64,000 nucleotides of DNA from Gordonia oryzae. GTDB taxonomy: Bacteria > Actinomycetota > Actinomycetes > Mycobacteriales > Mycobacteriaceae. The stretch spans positions 45,743-109,742 of the forward strand of contig NZ_RKMH01000015.1 of assembly GCF_003797185.1 (NCBI RefSeq), written 5' to 3'. Positions 8,787-16,655 of this stretch are shown here, in pieces. Position numbers and translations under genes: made by a program. The notes below the pieces were generated by a model that searched no databases, was not told where the DNA came from, and saw only the letters and a list, made by a program, of their open reading frames with translations. The stretch's first letter is position 1, and the number at the start of each line of letters is the position of its first letter.

Positions 8787-9794
8787 TCAGCCGCCGATCG
8801 CGCGTCGGAAGAACGGCCACGACCGGTGGAGCTGATCCTGCCAGTAGCCCCATGAGTGGGTGCCCGGCGCGCCGACGTCGGCGGTGTAGGGGATGCGCAA
8901 TCGGTTGAGGCGTCCGAGAAGTTGCTGCGTGCAGATGCTGGTCGCCACCTCGATCCCGCCGCCGAGCACCACCTGATTGGTCAGCGCAATCGGGTCGCGC
9001 ACCGCCTGCGGGGTGTCGTGCGGACCGGGCAGACCACTGGAGTTGGAGATGTAGAGCGCGGTGCCGCGCAGCTTGCCCGCGTTGATGACGGGATCGTTGG
9101 CACGCCACCGCGGCCCGTTGTCGGGACCCCACATGTTCACGGTGTTGCCGCCGCCGCGACCGTCGACGACGAGTTTGATGTACTGCTGCCCCAGCGGGTC
9201 CGACGTTGAGGCGCAACCGCTGTAGGACGCTGCCGCCCGGTACAGCCCGCGATGCGCGATCGCCAGATTGAGCACCGAGGTCCCCGACGACGAGATGCCG
9301 CCGATCGCGTTGCGCCCGCTCGTGCGGTAGGTCGAATCGATGACCGCGGGCAACTCCGAGCCGAGGAACGTCGACCACTTGTTGACGCCGAGCGTCGGAT
9401 CACGACGAATCCAGTCGGTGTAGTAACTGTATGCGCCTTGCTCGGGGATGACGACGTAGACGTTCTTGTCGGCGAAGAACGACTCGATGTCGGTTCGGGC
9501 GAGCCAGGAGGCGCTGTCCTCACCGCCGCCGGCGCCGTTGAGCAGATACAACACGCCTCGCGCCTGCGACGGATCGCGCGGCTTGATCACTGTCAGGGGG
9601 ATGTCGCGGTCCATCGCATCGGAGTGCACGACGATGGTGGTGAGCTTCTCCGACGGCGAGCCGGCCGACACCATGTGCCCGGCCGCATGGGCGTCCGGAG
9701 CCACACCCGCCGGAACGAGTAGCGCTGCGATGGCCAGCACCGCGATCAGCAATCCACGTCGTGCTCGTCGCGTCATCCCTGGGCCCCGTTTCAT
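8787..9794 (-). CDS. Secreted antigen-85/mycolyltransferase-like esterase
   Basis: A 335-residue exported alpha/beta hydrolase. Residues 1-38 form a signal peptide (twin Arg/Lys region, hydrophobic core, cleavage near DAHA-AG). The mature part matches the esterase/antigen-85 family: LYLLNGAGGG near 83, the nucleophile motif GGISSSGTS at 165-173 (Ser168 expected nucleophile), and a C-terminal GTHSWGYW with the catalytic His. Antigen-85 proteins transfer mycolates to trehalose or arabinogalactan, and some relatives are plain esterases. The gene has no lengthened C-terminal LGFP repeats. The start at 9794 is chosen to include a good signal peptide; an ATG at 9776 is the alternative. Confidence 0.88.
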   Translation of the reverse strand: MKRGPGMTRRARRGLLIAVLAIAALLVPAGVAPDAHAAGHMVSAGSPSEKLTTIVVHSDAMDRDIPLTVIKPRDPSQARGVLYLLNGAGGGEDSASWLARTDIESFFADKNVYVVIPEQGAYSYYTDWIRRDPTLGVNKWSTFLGSELPAVIDSTYRTSGRNAIGGISSSGTSVLNLAIAHRGLYRAAASYSGCASTSDPLGQQYIKLVVDGRGGGNTVNMWGPDNGPRWRANDPVINAGKLRGTALYISNSSGLPGPHDTPQAVRDPIALTNQVVLGGGIEVATSICTQQLLGRLNRLRIPYTADVGAPGTHSWGYWQDQLHRSWPFFRRAIGG

Positions 9795-9850
9795 GTGCTT
9801 GTGGATGGAGTGGACGCTATCAGGGTCGACGCCCGCTAGGGTGGGCGCGC

Positions 9851-11266
9851 ATGAGGCATGTGCATGCATTTGGTGATGACGCACTCGGTCAGTCCGACGC
9901 ACTCGGCGTGGCAGCGGCCATTGCCGCGGGGGAGATCTCCGCGACCGAGGCCGTCGACGCCGCGCTCGAGCGGATCGACCGGGTCAACCCACAGATCAAC
10001 GCGATCGCCGTCGATGACAGGGAACGTGCCCGCAAGCGCGCCGCCGCCGACGATTTCGGTGGTGGGGTGTTTGCCGGTGTGCCTTCGGTTATCAAGAACA
10101 ACACCGTCATGGCGGGCATCCCGACAACCCACGGGTCCGCGGCGGTTGCCGAGCGGGTGGCCACGATCAACGAGCCGTTCACCGACCAACTGCTCGCCAC
10201 CGGACTCAACATCGTCGGGGCGTCGACGATGCCGGCGTTCGGCCTGACCGCGACGACCGAATTCGTCGACCGTGACCCCACCCGCAATCCCTGGGACACC
10301 GACTACTCCTCGGGTGCCTCCTCCGGCGGATCGGCCGCACTCGTCGCAGCGGGGGCGTTGCCGATCGCGCACGGCAACGACGGCGGCGGATCGATCCGAA
10401 TCCCGGCCGCCGCGTGCGGACTCGTGGGGCTCAAACCCAGCCGCGACCGGGTGGTGGCATCACTCGAGGGCAAGGCGATGCCTATCGACCTCATTGCCAA
10501 CGGGGTCATCAGCCGCAGTGTGCGCGATACCGCCCACTTCCTCGCCGATGCCGAAAAATACTGTCCGGCAGATAATCTCCCACGCGTGGGGATCGTCGAG
10601 GGGTCGTCGGAGCGGCGCCTGCGCATCGCCCTGCTCACCGAGCCGCTGACCGGACAGTTGCTCGACGACGACACCCAGGCCGGCCTGACCGCCACCGCCG
10701 AACTCCTCGAAAGCCTGGGCCACCGCACCGAATTCATACCGGTGCCCGTAGACCGTGCCTATGTGACGCAGTTCACCGATTACTGGGCGATGATGGCGTT
10801 CTCGCTGGACCGATTCGGAAAACGAATGATCGACAAGGGTTTCGACCGCAGCAAGCTCGATCCGTTCACCCGCGGACTCTCGCGCATGTATCTGCGCCGC
10901 ATGTGGCGTACGCCGTCGGTGATCCGCGGACTCCGACAGTCGACCGCGCGCTTCCGGGCAACCTTCGCACGCTTCGACGCGGTCCTCTCGCCGACGCTGG
11001 CACATACCACGCCGAAGATCGGTTACCTCGATCCCGCAGGAGATTTCGACGAGATCTTCGACCGGCTGACCCGCTACGTCGCGTTCACTCCGGTCAACAA
11101 TACCTCTGGCGCGCCGGGCATCAGCCTGCCGCTCGCGCAGACCTCGCAGGGCCTGCCCCTCGGCATGCACTTCACCACCGACCTCGGTGACGAGCGCACG
11201 CTGCTCGAACTCGCCTACGAACTCGAGGCGGCACAACCGTTCGCACGAATCAACGATGCCGGCTGA
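9851..11266 (+). CDS. Amidase-signature family amidase
   Basis: A 471-residue Ser-cisSer-Lys hydrolase that cleaves amide bonds in the cytoplasm. The catalytic set is visible: Lys82 in VIKNN, the cis-Ser in SSGASSGGS (about 153-161) and the nucleophile Ser181 in DGGGSIRIPA. The length is normal for bacterial amidases. The C-terminal VNNTSGAPGISLPL and MHFTTDLGDE motifs are also typical. The natural substrate (for example an acyl amide or aryl amide) cannot be predicted. The ATG at 9851 is chosen over the longer frame, which would run through the esterase promoter. A membrane protein gene follows 26 bp downstream and may be co-transcribed. Confidence 0.92.
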   Translation: MRHVHAFGDDALGQSDALGVAAAIAAGEISATEAVDAALERIDRVNPQINAIAVDDRERARKRAAADDFGGGVFAGVPSVIKNNTVMAGIPTTHGSAAVAERVATINEPFTDQLLATGLNIVGASTMPAFGLTATTEFVDRDPTRNPWDTDYSSGASSGGSAALVAAGALPIAHGNDGGGSIRIPAAACGLVGLKPSRDRVVASLEGKAMPIDLIANGVISRSVRDTAHFLADAEKYCPADNLPRVGIVEGSSERRLRIALLTEPLTGQLLDDDTQAGLTATAELLESLGHRTEFIPVPVDRAYVTQFTDYWAMMAFSLDRFGKRMIDKGFDRSKLDPFTRGLSRMYLRRMWRTPSVIRGLRQSTARFRATFARFDAVLSPTLAHTTPKIGYLDPAGDFDEIFDRLTRYVAFTPVNNTSGAPGISLPLAQTSQGLPLGMHFTTDLGDERTLLELAYELEAAQPFARINDAG

Positions 11267-11292
11267 CGCCGGGAACCTGGGGGAGATGTCGG

Positions 11293-13020
11293 ATGGGTGT
11301 AGAGCTGTGCGGTCGAGCCGTGTCGAAGGGTGCCGCGCTCCTGGCAGCGGGAGGTGGGATGGGTGCGGTTGTGATGGCTGTCGTGGCTTTCGTCAGTCGG
11401 CAGCCCGCCACGCTGATCGGAGGTGACTTCGGTGCTGTCACCTCCTTCCTCGGCACCGTAGTCGGAGTGGTCGTCGCGCAAGCGGTGGTGGTGCTCGCGG
11501 CCGTGACCGGGGTGATGGTGAGACGTGTCCGGCGTCGAGTCGCGTTCTTGGTGACCCCGGCGATCTCCGTGCTTCTCGCGACCTCGGTGGCAGTGGCTGC
11601 GTGGGCGTGGCGTGGATCGCTGTCGAACAACGCCGACGACGAGCTGTTGGGCTTCGACGTTGCTCCCGTCATCGCGATCGCGCGGTGGGCGTTGACGTTG
11701 ATGGCGGCGTCGGTGGCGGTGCTGTTGGTCGGCGCGATCCGAGCGGGCGGACCGGCGGCCACGACCGGCACCCGAGCCGTGCTCGTCGGCGCACTTGCCG
11801 GCGGTCTGGTCGTCGTGTGCGCCGCTGTCGGCTCGATCGTCGTGGCGACACCTCGGCCGTCCGTAAGATCCGTTGCAGCGGTTCCCATCCCATCGGTTCC
11901 GACAAGCCTGGGAGCCCGCATCGCCTACACCGTACCTGCACTCGGTCCGTTCTCGGTCACCCCAGCCGGACCAGGCTTCGTTGTGCTGGGCCGGGATTCG
12001 GTGACCGCCTACCACGGTGAGACGGGGCAGCGGCGGTGGGTCCGATCATTGGCAGATCTACCGTTCGGCTGCCGCAAGGTGGGGATATGGGCTGCGGGGC
12101 CGGCCGGGCACGAGGTCGTCCTGGTCACCTGTTCGGACGGAGGGTACCGGCACGCCGTCGTCGGGATCGATGCCGTGTCGGGAGATCGCCTGTGGACCAA
12201 CGCCGAAGGTTGGCGAGTTCGGGTACCCGGGGGCACCAAGGGGTCGATCGTGGGTGTCATGACCTACGACCGCTACGACAACCCCATGACGATCGGAGCG
12301 CTCGATGTCCGCACCGGCCACACGCGATGGACCGCACCGCACCGTGAGTGTTCCGACGACTCCGGGGTGACAACGACGTCGTCGGCGTTGGTGGCCGTAT
12401 CGGCCTGCGGGGAGCGACCATCGCTCGTGACATTCGATGCGACATCGGGAGTCACGCGCACCATCGGGCTACCGTCGTCGCCGGACTCCGAGGCGTCAAT
12501 CATCGCGGTGGATGGCGATCGCACGGCGATAGTGGTGGAGCGCCGGGTGATCCACGAGCGAAAGCTGGCGATTGTCGATGTGTCACAGAAGGGTTCGGTC
12601 ACCACGGTGCCCGGCACACCCGGTCCGAGCATGTTGATGAGGCCGGTGGACCAGGCCCGTTACCTGCAAACCGACTGGAATGGCGTCAACGGCCGACCCA
12701 TGAGCGGGATGGTCGATGTGCGAAGCGCGTCGTTCTCGACCATCCGTGGTGCCGATCTCTACCCGAATGGAATACCCGACGACATTCCGGTCGGACAACG
12801 ACTCGCCGCCGTCGGCGATGGCGTCGTGAGCGGGGTGGTGGCCACGACCGAACCGAATGTCGTGGCGGTGATCGCCGCCGATGGGCAGGCAACGATGCGA
12901 CCCGCGCCTTGCGACAAGGCATCCGGGGTTCTGCCGGTACCCGGCGCGATCCTCATGACCTGCTTGCGCCACGATCGACCGAACACCGTGAACGACATCG
13001 TCGTGCTGGGTATCCGGTGA
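11293..13020 (+). CDS. Membrane protein with a C-terminal PQQ-like beta-propeller
   Basis: A 575-residue protein. Residues about 1-185 contain four or five transmembrane helices. The rest is an extracytoplasmic domain with repeats of the type TAYHGETGQRRWV, IDAVSGDRLWTN and LDVRTGHTRWT, the signature of WD/PQQ-like beta-propeller blades. Such actinobacterial proteins are uncharacterised; envelope sensing or scaffold roles are possible. GGGGGAG precedes the ATG at a usable distance. It follows the amidase closely, which suggests a two-gene unit, but I see no functional link. Confidence 0.8.
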   Translation: MGVELCGRAVSKGAALLAAGGGMGAVVMAVVAFVSRQPATLIGGDFGAVTSFLGTVVGVVVAQAVVVLAAVTGVMVRRVRRRVAFLVTPAISVLLATSVAVAAWAWRGSLSNNADDELLGFDVAPVIAIARWALTLMAASVAVLLVGAIRAGGPAATTGTRAVLVGALAGGLVVVCAAVGSIVVATPRPSVRSVAAVPIPSVPTSLGARIAYTVPALGPFSVTPAGPGFVVLGRDSVTAYHGETGQRRWVRSLADLPFGCRKVGIWAAGPAGHEVVLVTCSDGGYRHAVVGIDAVSGDRLWTNAEGWRVRVPGGTKGSIVGVMTYDRYDNPMTIGALDVRTGHTRWTAPHRECSDDSGVTTTSSALVAVSACGERPSLVTFDATSGVTRTIGLPSSPDSEASIIAVDGDRTAIVVERRVIHERKLAIVDVSQKGSVTTVPGTPGPSMLMRPVDQARYLQTDWNGVNGRPMSGMVDVRSASFSTIRGADLYPNGIPDDIPVGQRLAAVGDGVVSGVVATTEPNVVAVIAADGQATMRPAPCDKASGVLPVPGAILMTCLRHDRPNTVNDIVVLGIR

Positions 13021-13290
13021 CACCGGCGGACGGTCTCGACAGTCGGCAGAGATGTAGTCCCGTGCATCAGACGAACCACCTCCCGGCGCGATTGCGCGAC
13101 ACGTTCGGCGGCCGGCCGTGGACTCCGATCGTCGGCATGCGGATGAAGGTCGCTCACACGAATCACGATCTCGGCCACCACCAGGTGTGGACAGCACTCG
13201 TCGCAGCGGCGGCGCTGCGACCCCACGGCGGGACGACATCTGGGGAAGACGACGCCCCCGCGACGCCGAGTAGCCCCGGCTCAGTGCGCC
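13021..13290. other. Intergenic spacer between convergent genes
   Basis: About 270 bases between the stops of the beta-propeller gene and the HIT gene. Overlapping short frames exist on both strands but look like compositional artefacts. No clear hairpin terminator or repeat was recognised. Confidence 0.4.
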
Positions 13291-13716
13291 TCAGCCCAGC
13301 GCCACCGACAGCCGATCCGCGAAGTCTGTCATCACCTGTCGATTTCCCGGGACACCCGGCTGCCAGGGCAGTCGCAGGCGGTCCCGGTCCGGATCGGCGT
13401 AACGCGGTATGACGTGCAGGTGAAAGTGGAAGACGGTCTGCCAGGCGTCGGCGCCGCAGCAGTTGAGGAGATTCACGCCGTCGGCGTCGAGGTCGCCGAC
13501 CACGGCGCGGGCGATCCGCTGTGCTTCGAGGGTGACCGCGGTCAGATCCTGGTGGTCGATGTCGAGTAGATCGGTGCTGTGGCGCTTGGGGATCACCAGC
13601 AGATGGCCATCGTTACCCGGCGCGATGTCCATGAATGCGTAGGTGACTTCCGTTTCCGACACCCGGACACTCGGTGCCGTACCCGCGACGATCGCGCAGA
13701 AGATGCAGTTGGTCAT
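13291..13716 (-). CDS. HIT-family (histidine triad) nucleotide hydrolase/transferase
   Basis: A 141-residue cytoplasmic HIT protein. The N-terminal CIFC (residues 4-7) resembles the zinc-binding start of HINT-like members. The triad HFHLH spans residues 97-101 with His97, His99 and His101, followed by VIPR. Such enzymes hydrolyse nucleoside phosphoramidates or dinucleoside polyphosphates. The length is normal for the family. It appears monocistronic; the upstream 60 bp hold no special element I can name. Confidence 0.92.
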   Translation of the reverse strand: MTNCIFCAIVAGTAPSVRVSETEVTYAFMDIAPGNDGHLLVIPKRHSTDLLDIDHQDLTAVTLEAQRIARAVVGDLDADGVNLLNCCGADAWQTVFHFHLHVIPRYADPDRDRLRLPWQPGVPGNRQVMTDFADRLSVALG

Positions 13717-13774
13717 GCCCGAATGGTAGAGGTGTATCTCCCGAGATCGCCTCGGGAAACGCGCCTTCGGGTCA

Positions 13775-14660
13775 TTAGACGGCGTGCCAGTGCGACGCCG
13801 CCTCTTCGGCGCACACGCCGTTCAGCGAGCGAACCTCCATCTCGGCCTGGAGATCCGGGATATGCGCTCCGGCGGCGTGGTCCGTGTGCCGACCATACCG
13901 AGCACGAAGGCCGGCGGGATCAAGACGACGCTGGGTTCCCCACGGTGCACCGTGGGTGTTGAAGCGCTTGTGGTAGAGCGCATCCACGGTGGTCGGCAGA
14001 CTGGCCGCGGCGGCGATGGTAGACGTCAGGATCACTGGTAAGGCCACGTCCCGGCCGTTGGCGAGGATGCCGAGCACAATTCCGATGTCAACGAGAGTGA
14101 TTGTGGCATAGCGTGATACGTGGCCCTGGTCGTCCTCATTGACCTTGCCGTCCGCACGGACCATGCCGTGCGTGATGACCTTGCCGTGCGTGATGACGCT
14201 GGAGTAGATGTCGTGGGTGAAGGGTGCCGAGACGCTTCGCGGTCGAGAAGGTGGAAAAACCGCATCAGCGCATGCGGTGGTCCGGCGGTGCCGAGGGCCA
14301 CTGCTATGCCTCCTGAGAGGTGAAGTTGATCTGCGATTTCACCGACTCGCCGTATTGGGCGACGGGCGTGAACGCGCGTTACCCGCGATCAGCAGGACGG
14401 CCTCGATGAACTGCGCCCAGGCGGTGCCTGGCATTCCGCCCACGAGCACGTAGACGATCATCAGGGAGCCGAGCGCGGCGATCACGATCGGTTGCCCGGT
14501 CCGCGAGATCACGTCGAGCAGCATGACGACCAGGCCGCCGGCGCGGGCCATCTGCGCCAACAAGTAGAGCTGGGAGACCGCCGGCGTCGAGACCGCCGCC
14601 GCCAGTCGTACCTGGCGGTGCGTGAGGAGGAAGCTCAAGACGTCGACACAATGGGGCGGA
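13775..14660 (-). pseudogene. Decayed cation/acetate symporter (ActP-like sodium:solute symporter)
   Basis: Three separate frames on the minus strand each match a different part of an ActP-type symporter, in the correct order. VSFLLTHR...LYLLAQMARAGG and VLVGGMPGTAWAQF lie at about 14380-14660; ALGTAGPPHALMRFF lies at about 14250-14300; ITLVDIGIVLGILANGRDVA and LYHKRFNTHGAPWG lie at about 13930-14110. ActP normally has about 540 residues, so large parts are missing and at least two frameshifts separate the pieces. ActP imports acetate and other short carboxylates. Loss of an acetate importer close to an intact glyoxylate shunt suggests that another carrier serves the cell. Confidence 0.8.
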
Positions 14661-14773
14661 GGGTGTCACCCGGCGAAACCGGTCATTCGTGCGGTGGGCG
14701 GTCGGTCGGCCCCGACCAAACGGTCGGAGTCGATCGCCGCGCAACGACATGTTGGTAGGAGAGGATTGGCCGT

Positions 14774-15715
14774 ATGACGCTTCTGTGGGATCAGCACGCA
14801 TGTCTGCCGCTGCGGCCCGATGCCGACGTCGGATACCTGCGGCGATACGACCGCAACGGGCCGACGTATGTGTCGGTCAATGTTGGCTACTCGCCGCAGA
14901 GCTTCGACGATTCGTCGTTGCTGCTGCGGCGTTTCCGGGCCGCGATCACCGACCACCCGGGCCTGGCACTGGCATCGACGCCGTCGGACATCGAGGCCGC
15001 GGGCGGGCGGATTGCGGTGGCCTTCGATCTCGAGGACTCCAATCCCCTCGACGGTGACCTTGACAACGTTGCCCGGTTCGTCGACCTCGGTGTTCGCACG
15101 ATGCTCCCGTCGTACAACCACGCCAACCGCGCCGGGTGTGGATGTCTCGATACCGACGACACCGGACTGACCGCGTGGGGCCGAGACCTCGTCGCCAAGA
15201 TGAATTCGGCCGGGATGGTTCCCGACGGTTCGCACTGCTCGGTGCGTACCGGACTGGATCTGTGCGAGGTGTCAAACAAGCCCGTCATCTACAGCCATTC
15301 GTGCCTGCGCGGTGTGTGGGACCACCCTCGCAACATCACCGACGATCAGGCCCGCGAGTGCGCCGCGACCGGCGGGGTCGTCGGCATCACCGGTGTCGGG
15401 ATCTTCCTCGGCCCCAACACCCCGACGCTCGAGGCGATGACCCGTCACCTCGAGTATGCGGTCGAACTCGTCGGCATCGAGCACGTCGGCGTCAGCACCG
15501 ATCACTCCTTCGACGCCGAGGACTTCCGGGCCGAGATCCGCGACCATCCCGAGGCGTTCGACGAGTCGTACACGAGGTGGGGTCCGATCCGCTGGATGAC
15601 GCCCGAGGTCTTCGTCACCCTGGGAAGTCATCTCGCCCAACGGGGTTGGTCCGCCGACAACATCACCGCGGTACTGGGCGGCAACTTTCGGCGGGTCGCC
15701 GAGCGCTCGTGGTAA
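14774..15715 (+). CDS. Peptidase M19 / membrane-dipeptidase-like metallohydrolase
   Basis: A 313-residue TIM-barrel dipeptidase of the renal dipeptidase family, which uses two zinc ions to cleave dipeptides or related amide/lactam substrates. Candidate metal ligands are DQH near residues 6-8, the Glu in FDLEDSNP near 96, His in DGSHCS near 156 and His in YSHSC near 177. A GVSTDHSFD segment near 240 matches the C-terminal conserved region. Compared with the classic family the first motif is DQHAC rather than DGHND. No signal peptide is present, so the name membrane dipeptidase does not imply location here. Confidence 0.85.
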   Translation: MTLLWDQHACLPLRPDADVGYLRRYDRNGPTYVSVNVGYSPQSFDDSSLLLRRFRAAITDHPGLALASTPSDIEAAGGRIAVAFDLEDSNPLDGDLDNVARFVDLGVRTMLPSYNHANRAGCGCLDTDDTGLTAWGRDLVAKMNSAGMVPDGSHCSVRTGLDLCEVSNKPVIYSHSCLRGVWDHPRNITDDQARECAATGGVVGITGVGIFLGPNTPTLEAMTRHLEYAVELVGIEHVGVSTDHSFDAEDFRAEIRDHPEAFDESYTRWGPIRWMTPEVFVTLGSHLAQRGWSADNITAVLGGNFRRVAERSW

Positions 15716-15949
15716 GCGACTCGGCACTCACGCCGAGCCGCCGTGTGCGCCCGAGTCTGATGTCATCGCTCCGTCATGGGTGGGCGTGCCCGGCAGCCTG
15801 CGGATCGAGTGCGTCGACGTCTCCGGACCGCAGGAGCACGGGGTCCGTGCCGACATCGTCGATCTCGATGCAGCCAGCGTCGCCGTGTGCAAGGCAGTGT
15901 GCGCGGCACGCTTGGTCGGCGTCGCGACCACCCGCCGGGTCCGGGCGGC

Positions 15950-16365
15950 GACGTCGACTTCGACGCCGCGATCGGAGCGTGCGTCTACCTGTCCGGAACG
16001 ATGATGGACGCCAAGATCGACCACGCGACCTGCGGACAGGCGCCCGCCAGCTATGTGGTGGTGGCCAAGTCGCCGACCAAGGAGGTCTGCCCGTCCGACG
16101 TCGAACAGACCTATTACCTCACCCAGGGCGGCATACAACAGGGTGCGCTGTGCCTAGACACCGATTGGGTTGTCGGACAATGCATGACGGTGCCCAGCTT
16201 CGGTGACGCCGCGCACGTCCCGTGCAGCTCCACGATTCCGACGCTCGTCGCATTCTTGCCATACTGCCCGCAGCGACCGACGAGAGCGGCTGCCCGGACG
16301 CGACCACGAACTACTACACCTACGATCAGCGGCACAAGGCCGTCTGCGTGGAGAAACTGAGCTGA
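15950..16365 (+). pseudogene. Frameshifted LppU-like secreted protein
   Basis: One frame encodes a cysteine-patterned domain (GACVYLSGTMM, HATCG, VCPSDVEQTYY, GALCLDTDWVVGQCM) that matches the LppU-type lipoprotein domain of mycobacteria, a small extracytoplasmic domain of unknown role. Near 16235-16260 the reading switches frame; the expected ending (ATDESGCPDATTNYYTYD and AVCVEKL, stop at 16363) continues in another frame. No start codon with a signal peptide or lipobox precedes the domain, so the N-terminus is also lost. Conserved disulfide cysteines remain in both frames, so decay is recent or a sequencing indel is possible. Confidence 0.65.
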
Positions 16366-16374
16366 GAGTTCGGC

Positions 16375-16554
16375 GCCGACAGCGCCTGCCAGCGCGCCGA
16401 CGGCGCCTGCCAGCGCGCCGACAGCGCCTGCCAGCATGCCGACAGCGCCTGCCAGCGCGCCGACAGCGCCTGTCGGCATGCCGACAGCGCCTGCCGGCAT
16501 GCCGACAGCGCCTGCCAGCATGCCGACAGCGCCTGCCGGCATGCCGACAGCGCC
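16375..16554. repeat. Tandem array of a 21-bp repeat (8 full units plus a partial)
   Basis: Units begin with GCCGAC at 16375 and recur every 21 bp to 16543, each reading GCCGACAGCGCCTGCC plus a variable AGCGC/AGCAT/GGCAT tail. Variation is confined mainly to the last five bases and one C/T. The array lies between the convergent ends of the LppU-like remnant and the acyl-CoA synthetase. On the minus strand it would read as an Ala-Val-Gly-Met-Pro-Ala-Gly heptapeptide, but no gene uses that frame. The constant spacing with no spacer rules out CRISPR. Confidence 0.9.
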
Positions 16555-16582
16555 CAACAAAGCCCTCTTACGGCGTTGGTGA

Positions 16583-16637
16583 GCGCTGTCGGCGCTGAAC
16601 TGGGCGCTGTCGGCGCTGAACTGGGCGCCGTCGGCGG
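16583..16637. repeat. Inverted 21-bp repeat units facing the main array
   Basis: Units starting with GCGCTGTCGGC occur at 16583, 16604 and (as GCGCCGTCGGC) 16625, again 21 bp apart, with GCTGAACTGG between them. GGCGCTGTCGGC is the exact reverse complement of the GCCGACAGCGCC core of the preceding array. Transcripts from either side could fold into alternative long hairpins here, which would suit a bidirectional terminator of the two convergent genes. Confidence 0.8.
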
Positions 16638-16655
16638 TAGGGGGGTGCCGCCCCG

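Noticed and set aside
16114..16560. Heptapeptide-repeat protein (AVGMPAG) on the minus strand
   Set aside because: The frame continues into antisense of the LppU-like remnant and has no start or export signal; it is a by-product of the 21-bp repeat.
16375..16637. CRISPR array
   Set aside because: Repeats are 21 bp with no spacers and mirrored units; no cas genes are nearby.
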